The position numbers and the translations under genes are program-made. This document shows positions 40,864-50,013 of a DNA stretch of 64,000 nt, one piece after another. Position 1 is the first letter of the stretch; each line of letters starts with the position of its first letter. Source of the DNA: Alteromonas sp. CI.11.F.A3 (GTDB lineage Bacteria > Pseudomonadota > Gammaproteobacteria > Enterobacterales > Alteromonadaceae); contig NZ_CP136708.1 in the NCBI RefSeq assembly GCF_032925565.1, forward strand, positions 4,588,001 through 4,652,000. Reading direction: 5' to 3'. The notes under the pieces are model-generated. The model did not search any database, had not been told where the DNA came from, and was given only the letters and a program-made list of their open reading frames with translations.

Positions 40864-42134
40864 ACGCTCGCTCCCTCATCTTCAGCAACTGGGGCTCCGG
40901 CAGCTTCAGCAATACGCTTGCTGGCGGTTAGCATGGTATGAAGCAATACGTTTGCGCCGTCTTCACACTGCTCTGGGCTAGAGTATTCAATTTCGTTGTG
41001 GCTGATGCCGTTTTCACATGGAGTGAAAATCATGCCCGCTGGGACTAGATCTGCCATGTAACAAGCATCGTGACCAGCGCCGGCGTAGATATCCATGTGT
41101 GAATACCCTAAGTTTTCAGTAGCGGCTTTTACATCGTCCGAGGCATTAAATTCAACTGGCGCAAAATACCAGAAGTTATCCACGGTGATTTCCAAGTTAC
41201 GTTCTTTGGCTACCGAGTCGCAGTAAGCCACGAACTCTTCATGCATGGTGGCCAACACTTCGGGGTTAGGGTTACGTAAATCAGCGCTAAACTTCACGTT
41301 TCCTGGAATAGTATTTCGTGAATTAGGATAAACTTGCATGAAACCTACGGTGCCAAGACCATTGTCGTAGCGATTAGCTAGCGATTCGATTTCTGCTACA
41401 ATTTTGCCCGTCGCTACCATGGCATCTTTGCGTAAGTGCATTGGCGTGGTGCCAGAATGAGATTCTTGGCCTTGTATTTCTACGTTGTACCAGCGAATAC
41501 CTTGCCCTAAACGTACTACACCAATGCGCTTTTCTTCATCTTCTAATATTGGGCCTTGCTCGATATGAGCTTCAAAGAATGCGCCAATGTTACGGCTGCC
41601 CAATTCTTCTTCACCTAAGTAGCCTATGCGAGCCAGTTCATCGCCCAAACGTAAACCGTTTACGTCTGTTTTATCTAGCTCTTCTTGCAAATCAAAGCGG
41701 CCTACATAGACACCCGAACCTTGCATGGCAGGCTGAAAGCGTGAGCCTTCTTCGTTGGTCCACACGCTCACTTCAATTGGCGTTGGAGTAGTAATATTGT
41801 TTTCATGCAGAGTGCGAAGCACTTCAACGCCTGACAATACACCAAACACACCATCGAACTTTCCGCCTGTAGGCTGGGTATCTAAGTGGCTACCGGTGGC
41901 CACTGAAGGAAGTTCGTTATTGATACCTGGGCGTTTCGCAAAAATATTACCAAACTTATCTATGCTAATTTCACATCCGGTGGCTTCACACCATGCGCAA
42001 AACAAGTCTCGAGCTTGCTTGTCTAGATCAGTGCCGGCTAAGCGGTTACACCCGCCCTTTTCAGTGCCGCCAATCTCGCCCATTTCCATCAGGCTGTCCC
42101 ATAATCTTTGACCGTTAATTCTAAGCTTATCCAT
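40860..42134 (-). CDS. Zn-dependent N-carbamoyl-beta-alanine amidohydrolase-like enzyme
   Basis: A 424-residue M20-family amidohydrolase. TGSHLDTQPTGGKFDGVFG supplies the first metal ligands and WTNEEGSRFQPAM the bridging carboxylates, with GAGHDACYMA toward the end. The family (HyuC/AllC/PydC) includes beta-ureidopropionase, allantoate amidohydrolase and L-carbamoylase. Beside dihydropyrimidinase, cleavage of N-carbamoyl-beta-alanine to beta-alanine, CO2 and ammonia is most likely. It leads a three-gene operon with GAGGA before its start and two RutR-like operators upstream. Confidence 0.87.
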   Translation of the reverse strand: MDKLRINGQRLWDSLMEMGEIGGTEKGGCNRLAGTDLDKQARDLFCAWCEATGCEISIDKFGNIFAKRPGINNELPSVATGSHLDTQPTGGKFDGVFGVLSGVEVLRTLHENNITTPTPIEVSVWTNEEGSRFQPAMQGSGVYVGRFDLQEELDKTDVNGLRLGDELARIGYLGEEELGSRNIGAFFEAHIEQGPILEDEEKRIGVVRLGQGIRWYNVEIQGQESHSGTTPMHLRKDAMVATGKIVAEIESLANRYDNGLGTVGFMQVYPNSRNTIPGNVKFSADLRNPNPEVLATMHEEFVAYCDSVAKERNLEITVDNFWYFAPVEFNASDDVKAATENLGYSHMDIYAGAGHDACYMADLVPAGMIFTPCENGISHNEIEYSSPEQCEDGANVLLHTMLTASKRIAEAAGAPVAEDEGASV

Positions 42135-42230
42135 TGTTTTGTCCTCGCAGGTGGAAGGTTATTCCTATTAACACTTTGCCCCAAGTTAGCTCAACGAACG
42201 TACTATAAGAGTGCAATCTTGATAACTTTA

Positions 42231-42246
42231 TTTACCAAACGGTAAA
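42231..42246. promoter_or_regulatory. RutR-like operator 1
   Basis: TTTACC-AAAC-GGTAAA: perfectly complementary six-base arms with a four-base spacer. The E. coli RutR site is TTGACCA-N2-TGGTCAA, which differs mainly in one symmetric position. It lies 97 bases upstream of the amidohydrolase start. A RutR-like regulator is encoded at 46552. Confidence 0.75.
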
Positions 42247-42400
42247 TAAATTTTTTCTCTATTTTTATGCTGATTGTTCACTGTTTATTATGTAACGCTA
42301 CTGTTGCTGAGACGCCTAAAGCAAAGGGCGTGATTATTCTTTTGTCTAATGCGCTATTTTATTTTTAGGCGCTTACTTAATACCGGTAAAACAATAAAAA

Positions 42401-42416
42401 TTGACCGAATGGTAAA
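42401..42416. promoter_or_regulatory. RutR-like operator 2
   Basis: TTGACC-GAAT-GGTAAA. The left arm is identical to the E. coli RutR half site and the right arm to the other local sites. It is 170 bases from operator 1, in the same spacer. Confidence 0.65.
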
Positions 42417-42487
42417 TCTTTATATTTTGAGCTTTCAACATTTATGCCAGCGGTCGTACTAGAGGCCGTGCACCGGTTTTTTATGAC

Positions 42488-42522
42488 CAACAAAGTTCGC
42501 TGATATAGCGAACTTTGTTGGT
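42488..42522 (-). terminator. Hairpin after mmsA
   Basis: ACCAACAAAGTTCGC and GCGAACTTTGTTGGT are perfect 15-base arms around a five-base centre (tgata region). On the minus strand TTTTTTA-like sequence (cataaaaaa) follows, giving a good intrinsic terminator for the aminotransferase-mmsA transcript. Confidence 0.8.
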
Positions 42523-42529
42523 TTAGATA

Positions 42530-44029
42530 CTAGTTACTAGGAAAAGAAAATTGACTGCCTTCACGCAAATTCGTTGAAGGCCAGCGTTGTGTAATGGCTT
42601 TTCTGCGCGTGTAGAAACGTACAGAGTCTGGCCCGTAGGCATGTAAGTCTCCAAACAATGAGCGCTTCCATCCACCAAAACTGTGGTAAGACACAGGCAC
42701 AGGCAAAGGTACATTCACACCCACCATGCCTACTTGAACTTGGTCGATAAAGAAACGAGCGGCTTCACCGTCACGGGTGAAAATGCAGGTGCCATTTCCG
42801 TATTCGTGCTCGTTAATTAGCTCAAGTGCCGTTTGCATATCAGGTACACGTAGCATCACAAGGACAGGGCCAAAAATCTCTTTTTGATAAATTTCCATGT
42901 GAGGTTTTACTTTGTCGAACAAAGTGGCCCCTAAGAAATAGCCATCTTCAAAACCTTCTACACTGAGCTTTCTACCATCGCTGACTAAATCAGCTTCTTG
43001 GTTAACGCCGGAGTCAATGAATCCACTCACGGTATCGAAATGTTGAGCGCTAATTAACGGCCCCATGTCATTGCTGTTATCGTTACCTGCACCCACTTTT
43101 AAGGTTTCAATTTGCGCTGATAACCTGTCGCGCAGGGTATCGCCCATTGCATCACCTACCGCAAGCACTACCGATAACGCCATACAGCGCTCGCCGCATG
43201 AGCCAAACGCCGCGCCCATTAGCGCATTTACTACGTTATCAACATCAGCATCTGGCATGACAATCGCGTGGTTTTTAGCGCCACCTAATGCTTGGCAACG
43301 CTTACCATTTGCACTGGCTTTTTGATAGATAGCCTCGGCTACTGGCGTTGAACCTACAAAGCTTACCGCTTGAATGGTCGGGTCTTCTAATAGTTGGTCG
43401 ACAGCAGATTTATCACCATTTACTACATTCAGCACCCCCGGCGGTAAACCGGCTTCTGCCGCAAGTGCAGCTATGTATAACGCGCTGGAAGGGTCTTTTT
43501 CAGACGGTTTTAACACAAAGGTGTTGCCACACATGATAGCGCTGGGCCACATCCATAACGGCACCATGGCCGGAAAGTTAAACGGTGTAATACCTGTCAC
43601 TACACCTAGCGGCTGAAATTCACTCCACGCGTCTATACCTGGGCCCACGTCTTTACTGTGTTCGCCTTTAAGTAATTGAGGCATACCACAAGCAAACTCA
43701 ACGTTTTCAATACCACGTTGTAATTCACCTTTGGCATCGTGTAGCACTTTGCCGTGCTCTTCACTAATTAATTCGCAAATCTTGTCGCTGTGTTGCTCTA
43801 GCAATACTTTTAAGCGAAACATAACCTGTGCACGCTTTGCAGGTGGCGTGGCGCGCCATGCTGGGTACGCCGTTTTCGCTGAATCTATCGCTTTTTGTAC
43901 CAATGCCGACGACGCCATTTCTACTTGTCCGCACACAGCGCCAGTAGAAGGGTTGTGAATATCAATCAAATTTCCATCTTGCGGCGCTACGTGTTCGCCG
44001 TGAATAAAGTGTCCTACCAATGAAGTCAT
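42530..44029 (-). CDS. mmsA: CoA-acylating (methyl)malonate-semialdehyde dehydrogenase
   Basis: A 499-residue aldehyde dehydrogenase of the MmsA type. The catalytic Cys lies in FGSCGERCMALS, the form specific to this subfamily, and LGVVTGITPFNFPAMVPLWMWP is the expected substrate-channel block. It converts malonate semialdehyde to acetyl-CoA, or methylmalonate semialdehyde to propionyl-CoA, with NAD and CoA. These are the last products of uracil and thymine breakdown after transamination. It lies 44 bases after the aminotransferase gene, probably in one operon. Confidence 0.93.
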   Translation of the reverse strand: MTSLVGHFIHGEHVAPQDGNLIDIHNPSTGAVCGQVEMASSALVQKAIDSAKTAYPAWRATPPAKRAQVMFRLKVLLEQHSDKICELISEEHGKVLHDAKGELQRGIENVEFACGMPQLLKGEHSKDVGPGIDAWSEFQPLGVVTGITPFNFPAMVPLWMWPSAIMCGNTFVLKPSEKDPSSALYIAALAAEAGLPPGVLNVVNGDKSAVDQLLEDPTIQAVSFVGSTPVAEAIYQKASANGKRCQALGGAKNHAIVMPDADVDNVVNALMGAAFGSCGERCMALSVVLAVGDAMGDTLRDRLSAQIETLKVGAGNDNSNDMGPLISAQHFDTVSGFIDSGVNQEADLVSDGRKLSVEGFEDGYFLGATLFDKVKPHMEIYQKEIFGPVLVMLRVPDMQTALELINEHEYGNGTCIFTRDGEAARFFIDQVQVGMVGVNVPLPVPVSYHSFGGWKRSLFGDLHAYGPDSVRFYTRRKAITQRWPSTNLREGSQFSFPSN

Positions 44030-44073
44030 ATCTGTGTCTCTTTTTTGCGTAAGTGGATCAAAACGGTAAAGGC

Positions 44074-45402
44074 CTACTTGCCCATTAAAGTGTCTTGCAT
44101 CGCGTTAATTAAGGTATCGATTTCCGCTTTTTCAGTGGTAAACGGAAGGCCTAACTGAATAGTGTCGCCGCCGTAGCGTACGTAAAATCCTTTCTTCCAC
44201 ATGGCATCAGCGATTTCATAAGGGCGTCTAGCTGGTTCGCCTGGGTAGCTTTCAATGCTAAACCCTGCGGCAAAGCCGAAGTTTCGAATATCGCTAACGA
44301 ATGGCATGCCTTTTAAGCTATGCACCGCTTCTTCAAAGTAAGGGCTAAGTTCGGCAACACGGCTGACGAGTTTTTCTTGTTCTAAAATATCGAGCGCAGC
44401 CATGGCGGCCGCGCAGGCAACTGGGTGGCCTGAATAGGTATAACCATGTGGTAATTCAATGTTGTAATCGGCACCGCCAGCGTTAACTACGGTATCGTAA
44501 ATAAACTCGCGAGCCAGAACCGCGCCCATAGGAACGGCGCCATTGGTGATTTGCTTGGCCACGTTAATCATATCGGGCACTACATCAAACGCATCGGCGC
44601 CGAATAAGCTACCTGTGCGGCCAAAGCCGGTAATCACTTCATCGAAAATAAGCAGAATATCGTACTGGTTACACAATTCACGTAAGCGGCGTAAATAGGC
44701 TTTTGGCGGAACAATAACCCCTGCAGAACCACTCATTGGTTCAACAATCACCGCCGCAATGTTCGACGCATCATGTAATGCCACCATTTCGATAAGCTCA
44801 TCAGCAAGCTCTTCACCATAGTTCGGTGCGCCTTTGCAGAATTGATTATTCGGCAGCAAGGTATGTGAAAGGTGATCAGACTCCATGGCTGGCCCCCACA
44901 TCTTGCGGTTTGCGCCAATACCGCCGAAGCTAATGCCGCCCCAGCTAGCACCGTGATAGCCCTTCGCGCGACCAATAATTCGGGTCTTGGTAGGCTGTCC
45001 TTGCTGGCGCCAATAAGCACGAGCAATTTTGGTCGAAGTATCAGCCGCTTCAGAACCTGAGTTAGTGAAAAACACTTTATTGATATCGGCTGGCGCCATG
45101 TTGGCTAGCCTGTCGGCTAGTTCAAACGCCAGATTGTGGCCGTACTGAAAGGCGGGGGCATAATCTAGCGTTGTTAACTGTTTAGCGACTGCTTCAGCAA
45201 TTTCAGGGCGGTTGTGCCCTGCGCCGCATGTCCATAACCCAGATAATCCATCAAAGATTTTACGACCATTGTCATCAATGAGGTAATTGCCCTGTGCACC
45301 GGTAATCATTTTAGGCGATGCTTTAAACTGGCGATTTGCAGTGTAAGGCATCCACAACGCGTCCATTTGCGGTTGTGATAGCTTGGAAGCCCACTGGGTC
45401 AT
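44074..45402 (-). CDS. Beta-alanine:pyruvate-type aminotransferase
   Basis: A class III PLP aminotransferase of about 442 residues. The Schiff-base lysine is K283 in NVAKQITNG, the PLP ring is held by D254 in IFDEVITGFGRTG, and the phosphate loop is TNSGSEAAD. It resembles omega-amino acid:pyruvate aminotransferase of Pseudomonas. It should convert beta-alanine or beta-aminoisobutyrate to the semialdehyde used by the next gene, mmsA. The start at 45402 has AGGA upstream; the frame is open to 45453. A divergent LysR gene may control it. Confidence 0.9.
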   Translation of the reverse strand: MTQWASKLSQPQMDALWMPYTANRQFKASPKMITGAQGNYLIDDNGRKIFDGLSGLWTCGAGHNRPEIAEAVAKQLTTLDYAPAFQYGHNLAFELADRLANMAPADINKVFFTNSGSEAADTSTKIARAYWRQQGQPTKTRIIGRAKGYHGASWGGISFGGIGANRKMWGPAMESDHLSHTLLPNNQFCKGAPNYGEELADELIEMVALHDASNIAAVIVEPMSGSAGVIVPPKAYLRRLRELCNQYDILLIFDEVITGFGRTGSLFGADAFDVVPDMINVAKQITNGAVPMGAVLAREFIYDTVVNAGGADYNIELPHGYTYSGHPVACAAAMAALDILEQEKLVSRVAELSPYFEEAVHSLKGMPFVSDIRNFGFAAGFSIESYPGEPARRPYEIADAMWKKGFYVRYGGDTIQLGLPFTTEKAEIDTLINAMQDTLMGK

Positions 45403-45486
45403 AATTGTTTTCCTATGGTATTTGTTCACTTGGTCTACTTTACCCAGCCACATAAGTTCGATAAATTATAAATATTCAAATCTTAC

Positions 45487-45502
45487 TTTCATAAATATGA
45501 AA
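45487..45502. promoter_or_regulatory. LysR-site candidate, aminotransferase/LysR promoter
   Basis: TTTCAT-AAAT-ATGAAA, a palindrome with perfect six-base arms, lies in the divergent promoter and ends two bases before the LysR start codon, where it would cover the ribosome binding region. The same palindrome recurs upstream of the TonB receptor at 54405. Confidence 0.6.
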
Positions 45503-45504
45503 CT

Positions 45505-46434
45505 ATGCGCGCAATCCTTGGAAACCTATCAGACACAGACATTCGCTTATTGAGAGTATTCATAGTGGTAGCACAGGCTGGCGGCCTTTCTGCTGCCGAG
45601 CTTGAACTCAATATTGGGCGTTCTACCATTAGCCGGCATTTAAAAGATTTAGAAACCCGGTTAGGCATGGTGCTTTGCCATCGTGGCCGCGGGGGGTTTT
45701 CGCTTACCGAAGAGGGCAAGCGAATTTATGAGTCTACACAGCGATTGTTGCTGTCGTTGCAAGACTTTAGAAACGAAGTCAACGATATGCACAGACATTT
45801 GCAGGGCAATGTGGTGGTCGCCATGTTCGATAAAACCGTGTCGAACGATGCTTGTAAGGTGAATGAAGCCATTTACACCTATCAACAACAAGCCCCTAAT
45901 GTGAACGTAGAAATTCATGTGGTGCCAGTAAATACTATTGAGCAGGGAATTTTAGATGGGCGTTATCATATTGGTATTATTCCCACCCACCGCTCTTCTT
46001 CAAGTTTGAATTACTTACCCTTGTTTGGTGAGCAAATGCACCTGTATTGCGGAAGAAAACACCCTTTCTACATTGAGCTTGGAGATATTCCCCGTGAAGA
46101 AATATGTGAAGCCAAATATGCCGGGCTAAGCTTTCACAGCCCCAATATGGATAAAAGTATGTCTCTGGGGCTCAATAAAATGGCGGTAGCGAACGATCAA
46201 GAAGGTATTGCCACACTTATTTCTTCGGGGTGTTATTTAGGCTTCTTGCCTGATCATTATGCGGAATCTTTCGTAAAGAAAGGCCAGATGCGGGCTATCG
46301 AACCTAAAAATTTCGCCTATCATTGTGAATTCGCGGCCATCTATCGTAAGTCACCTAAGCCCACACGTTTGGTAGAGCTATTTTTAGAAGCGCTTGCCAA
46401 AGAACATGGGAAGGAAGAGCCCATTGCTATTTAG
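45505..46434 (+). CDS. LysR-type regulator of pyrimidine/beta-alanine genes
   Basis: A 309-residue LysR protein. The helix-turn-helix (about 8-67) has AGGLSAAELELNIGRSTISRHLKDLETRLG, in an order typical for the family, and the rest is the ligand-binding domain. It is transcribed away from the aminotransferase gene, 102 bases apart, so control of that operon by a pathway intermediate such as beta-alanine is a fair inference. The start has no clear ribosome binding site, since the palindrome at 45487-45502 takes that place. Confidence 0.85.
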   Translation: MRAILGNLSDTDIRLLRVFIVVAQAGGLSAAELELNIGRSTISRHLKDLETRLGMVLCHRGRGGFSLTEEGKRIYESTQRLLLSLQDFRNEVNDMHRHLQGNVVVAMFDKTVSNDACKVNEAIYTYQQQAPNVNVEIHVVPVNTIEQGILDGRYHIGIIPTHRSSSSLNYLPLFGEQMHLYCGRKHPFYIELGDIPREEICEAKYAGLSFHSPNMDKSMSLGLNKMAVANDQEGIATLISSGCYLGFLPDHYAESFVKKGQMRAIEPKNFAYHCEFAAIYRKSPKPTRLVELFLEALAKEHGKEEPIAI

Positions 46435-46551
46435 CATCGCAACTACAATGACTAAGTGACATTCGAGCTTAGTAAGCGGTAAAGAAAACGAAAAAAATAA
46501 CAGGTGGCAGATGTTAACAACGCCACATGGAAGCGGTAACAGGACATAAAA

Positions 46552-47181
46552 ATGACAAAACCTACAAAGACGCAGGCCAATCGTGCAAAAACAGAGGCCG
46601 GAATTCTACGCGCCGCCGAAGAGGTATTTGCACAAAAAGGGTTTGCTGGCTCTTCAATGGATGCGGTGGCGCAACAAGCCGGTATCTCTAAACAGCTCAT
46701 TTTGTATTACTTCCCAGGCAAAGATAAGTTGTACCAAGCCGTACTCGAAAACATGATTGATTTATGGCTTGAGAAAATGCAGTTCAACGACGACCCTGAG
46801 GCATCACCCGCCAGTACCATTCGTCAGTACATTCAGCAGAAAATAGAGCTGTCTCGTGATTATCCCAATGGGTCAAAAGTGTTCGCTCATGAAATCATTA
46901 ATGGCGCACCGGTACTGAAAACTTATTTGATAGAAAATTTAAAGCCTGCGTTTGAACGAGACGTAAAAATTATTGAGCGTTGGATAGCCGCTGGCCACAT
47001 TCGCCCTGTCGATCCTAAGCATCTGTTTTTTACCATTTGGGCTGCCACGCAAACCTATGCCGACTTCTCTACGCAAATTCAATTGCTGTTAGGAAAGCCG
47101 TCTTTAGATCAAGATGATTTTAACGAGGCCACTGAATTTTTATGCAATTTCGTTTTAAGTGCCCTAGATGCACAACACTAG
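46552..47181 (+). CDS. RutR-like TetR family regulator
   Basis: A 209-residue TetR regulator resembling E. coli RutR over its length: helix-turn-helix AGISKQLILYYFPGKDKLYQAVL, then ELSRDYPNGSKVFAHEIINGAP and HLFFTIWAATQTYADF, which mirror the SRDYP and MIWASTQHYADF blocks of RutR. RutR binds uracil/thymine and controls pyrimidine use. Here no rut operon is near; the catabolic genes are of the reductive type. RutR-like palindromes lie before the amidohydrolase, cofG and TonB receptor genes. A terminator follows at 47213. Confidence 0.88.
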   Translation: MTKPTKTQANRAKTEAGILRAAEEVFAQKGFAGSSMDAVAQQAGISKQLILYYFPGKDKLYQAVLENMIDLWLEKMQFNDDPEASPASTIRQYIQQKIELSRDYPNGSKVFAHEIINGAPVLKTYLIENLKPAFERDVKIIERWIAAGHIRPVDPKHLFFTIWAATQTYADFSTQIQLLLGKPSLDQDDFNEATEFLCNFVLSALDAQH

Positions 47182-47212
47182 TGCATAAAAATTAATTTAC
47201 CCTGCTTTTTTT

Positions 47213-47243
47213 GGCGCGCTTCATCTTAAAAGCGCGCCTTTTA
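47213..47243 (+). terminator. Intrinsic terminator after the TetR gene
   Basis: The arms GGCGCGCTT and AAGCGCGCC with an eight-base loop are followed by TTTTA, 32 bases after the stop codon. The remainder of the spacer to 47510 is AT-rich, without a gene, and holds the cofG operator. Confidence 0.8.
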
Positions 47244-47415
47244 CTTTCTACTCCCCCTATTCCACCACCATCAAAGAAAAACAATAAAACACTGTTATAA
47301 AACAACTTTAAGTATAAAAACCTTATCATTTATACCTATTAACTACCCTACTACCACACCCAATTTGCTCTATTTTGATACACACTTCGCACCAAAAAAA
47401 CCTGCAAATATTTTC

Positions 47416-47431
47416 TTTACCATTTGGTAAA
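47416..47431. promoter_or_regulatory. RutR-like operator upstream of cofG
   Basis: TTTACC-ATTT-GGTAAA, perfect arms, 80 bases before the cofG start. An extra half site GGTAAA follows at 47438-47443. This is the same palindrome as before the dihydropyrimidine catabolic operon and ties F420 synthesis to pyrimidine sensing. Confidence 0.75.
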
Positions 47432-47510
47432 AACCGTGGTAAAGATTAAAAAAGCAACAGCCTAAATTGAATATTTAGTGCATTAACTTTACTTGCAGGA
47501 GACGCCCATT

Positions 47511-48668
47511 ATGCTATCGCGCCAACACGCCATTGCCCTTGAACATGCAACAGGTTCACAGCTAGATGCACTTTGCGAACAAGCTGCAGGCGTTCGCGAT
47601 ACGCACTGGCCTAACACTCTTACTTACTCGCGAAAAATCTTTATTCCGCTGACTAACATGTGTCGGGATACCTGTGGTTATTGCACATTTGTAAAACACC
47701 CAGACTCAGGCCAAGCCAATATCTTAAATCCAAGCCAAGTATTGGCTTCCGTTTTAAAAGGCCAAGCCCAAGGGTGTAAAGAAGCCTTGTTCAGCTTGGG
47801 CGAAAAACCCGAGAAGCGTTATCGCTACGCGAAAGATTGGTTGGCAACATTGGGCCATACCAGCATGGTTGATTACCTTACCGAAGTGTGCGAGATGGTG
47901 CTGGATAAAAGCTTGATGATCCCTCACGTGAATGCAGGAACGTTAACTTTTAACGAACTAAAACAGTTGAAAAACGTCAGCGGCAGCATGGGTATGATGC
48001 TCGAATGTACAAGCGACCGTTTGATGAAAAAAGGCCAACCCCATTATGCATGTCCTGACAAGGTACCGGGTATTCGCATAAAGACGCTGGAAGACGCTGG
48101 AAAGCTAGATATTCCCTTCACCACCGGCATTCTTATCGGCATTGGTGAAACCTGGGAAGAACGTGTTGATAGCCTCATTGCCATTAATAGCTTGTACCAA
48201 GAGTATGGCCATATTCAAGAAGTGATTATTCAGAACTTTCGCGCAAAAGAAGGTACAGCGATGGCCAATGCGCCAGAGCCTACTCTTGATGACATGCGCC
48301 GTACGTTGGCTATGGCTCGGTTAATTTTAGACCCAGCAATTTCACTGCAAGCACCGCCTAATTTAGCCCAAGAATATCCTCATTACATAGCCGCTGGCAT
48401 TAACGATTGGGGTGGTATTTCACCGTTAACGAAAGACTTTATTAATCCTGAGCGTAGCTGGCCACAGATTACAGAATTAGCTAGCGCTTGCGAGCAACAA
48501 GGCTATGCATTGCAAGAGCGTTTAACCGTTTATCCGAAGTACCTACAAGCTGGCGAACGTTACGTCACCAAAGCGCTGCATCAAGCCATGCCTGCTTGGC
48601 GCAACGATGGTCTAGCCGTAGAGCAATGTATTGATAACACCACTTTTCAAGGAGTTGCTCATGGGTAA
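47511..48668 (+). CDS. cofG: FO synthase subunit 1, CofG
   Basis: A radical SAM protein of about 385 residues. The cluster motif is CRDTCGYC (Cys51, Cys55, Cys58), preceded by FIPLTNM, diagnostic for CofG. With CofH it makes 7,8-didemethyl-8-hydroxy-5-deazariboflavin (FO), the chromophore of coenzyme F420. ATG 47511 has AGGAG nine bases upstream; a TTG at 47493 is less likely. It leads the operon cofG-cofH-cofD-cofC-cofE-F420 reductase. FO synthase is split into two genes here, unlike the fused FbiC of actinobacteria. Confidence 0.93.
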   Translation: MLSRQHAIALEHATGSQLDALCEQAAGVRDTHWPNTLTYSRKIFIPLTNMCRDTCGYCTFVKHPDSGQANILNPSQVLASVLKGQAQGCKEALFSLGEKPEKRYRYAKDWLATLGHTSMVDYLTEVCEMVLDKSLMIPHVNAGTLTFNELKQLKNVSGSMGMMLECTSDRLMKKGQPHYACPDKVPGIRIKTLEDAGKLDIPFTTGILIGIGETWEERVDSLIAINSLYQEYGHIQEVIIQNFRAKEGTAMANAPEPTLDDMRRTLAMARLILDPAISLQAPPNLAQEYPHYIAAGINDWGGISPLTKDFINPERSWPQITELASACEQQGYALQERLTVYPKYLQAGERYVTKALHQAMPAWRNDGLAVEQCIDNTTFQGVAHG

Positions 48669-50013
48669 CATTCTGCAAAATATCACCTCGGTTTCACCTT
48701 GCGACTTAACGCCTGCAGGCGATTTCACCTTGCCCTACAGCGATACACCTATTCAAACTAAGCTAAGCCAACTTCGCCCTGGTATTGCCCATATTTTACA
48801 GCGGGCTTTAGAAGGCAAAATGCTTAATCACGAAGAAGCGGAAGCCTTGTTTTATTGCCAAGGGCCGGAAACTGATGCCTTGTTGCATACCGCTGATATT
48901 GTCCGAGAATTGCGCACCGGCAATGATGCGTCGTTTGTAATAACCCGTAATATTAATTTTACTAACGTCTGTCACATGGGCTGCCAGTTTTGTAACTTTG
49001 GGGTGAACAAAAACGCTGGCGATGCAGAGTTTTTAGCGCCTCATCAAGTAGCCGCAAGAGCCAAAGAAGCCCACGCTCGCGGCGCCACAGAAATTTGTGT
49101 ACAAGGCGGTTTGCATCCTGACTTACCCGCCAGTTTTTACGGCGATTTACTTGATACAGTGTCATCTACCGTGCCCGATATTCATATTCATGCCTATTCG
49201 CCTTTTGAAATTTGGTATGGCGCAATGAAAGGCCGCAAAAGCTACACAGATTTATTAACCGACTTAAAACAGCGCGGCTTGGCATCGATGCCTGGTACCG
49301 CTGCTGAAATTCTAGATACCGAAGTAAGACGCAAGCTAACCAAAAACAAACTTAGCACCGAAAACTGGCTTAAAATTATCGAAACTGCGCACAATGTTGG
49401 CTTACCGACCACGTCTACCATAATGTATGGGCACATAGATGGGCCATCTCACTGGGCCGCTCACCTTATTTTATTGCGTGACCTGCAAGCACGTACTGGC
49501 GGCTTTACTGAATTTGTTCCGTTAGGCTTTATACATAACGACAGCCCCCTTTATAAGAATAATCCTAGCGAAGTAAGAACCGGCCCCACTGCCGATGAGC
49601 ACTTCAAAATGCACGCCATTGCGCGATTAGTATTACAAGGCTATATCGATAACATTCAAGCCTCATGGGTAAAAATGGGCCCCGATATGGCGTCGAAAGT
49701 GCTTCGTGCAGGCGCCAATGATTTGGGCGGCACCCTAATGAACGAGAGTATTTCTCGTGCAGCTGGGGCTAGCCACGGCCAAGAAATTGTCCCTCGGGAT
49801 ATGGTGAACTTTATCCAGCGCGCTGGGCTAAATGCACATCAGCGTAATACTTTGTACGACGTAATTACTCCGTACGGCCGTGACAAAAAGCCTGCTCACC
49901 AAGCGGCACTTGTGGGCTCAGAAACTGCTAGCCCCGCAGCCCCACTAAAAGACACAACAGCCTTTAGCCCTTTTAACGCAGCATCTCACATTCCCGTGAA
50001 GGTAAGCGCATGA
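48661..50013 (+). CDS. cofH: FO synthase subunit 2, CofH
   Basis: A radical SAM protein of about 450 residues. The motif NVCHMGCQFCNFGV gives Cys104, Cys108 and Cys111, and ARGATEICVQGGLHPDLPASFY and GTAAEILD follow as in CofH/MqnC relatives. It joins 5-amino-6-ribitylamino-uracil to tyrosine, the first half of FO synthesis. ATG 48661 has AAGGAG upstream and overlaps cofG by eight bases. The C-terminal 50 residues, Ala/Pro-rich, extend beyond the core. MqnE/MqnC are relatives, but the cof neighbours exclude them. Confidence 0.93.
   Translation: MGNILQNITSVSPCDLTPAGDFTLPYSDTPIQTKLSQLRPGIAHILQRALEGKMLNHEEAEALFYCQGPETDALLHTADIVRELRTGNDASFVITRNINFTNVCHMGCQFCNFGVNKNAGDAEFLAPHQVAARAKEAHARGATEICVQGGLHPDLPASFYGDLLDTVSSTVPDIHIHAYSPFEIWYGAMKGRKSYTDLLTDLKQRGLASMPGTAAEILDTEVRRKLTKNKLSTENWLKIIETAHNVGLPTTSTIMYGHIDGPSHWAAHLILLRDLQARTGGFTEFVPLGFIHNDSPLYKNNPSEVRTGPTADEHFKMHAIARLVLQGYIDNIQASWVKMGPDMASKVLRAGANDLGGTLMNESISRAAGASHGQEIVPRDMVNFIQRAGLNAHQRNTLYDVITPYGRDKKPAHQAALVGSETASPAAPLKDTTAFSPFNAASHIPVKVSA

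Larger units (their letters stand above)
42135..42529. promoter_or_regulatory. Promoter region of the dihydropyrimidine catabolic operon
   Basis: A 395-base AT-rich spacer, without a gene, between the amidohydrolase start and the mmsA stop. It contains two RutR-like operators (listed separately). A direct short hairpin near 42488-42522 (AAGTTCGC...GCGAACTT) lies after mmsA and may help end that transcript. Confidence 0.7.

Noticed and set aside
44065..44070. GGTAAA between the aminotransferase and mmsA genes as an operator
   Set aside because: Only one arm is present; chance occurrence is likely.
46479..46484. GGTAAA half site upstream of the TetR gene as an autoregulatory operator
   Set aside because: No matching TTTACC arm four bases before it, so it is not counted with the four full sites.
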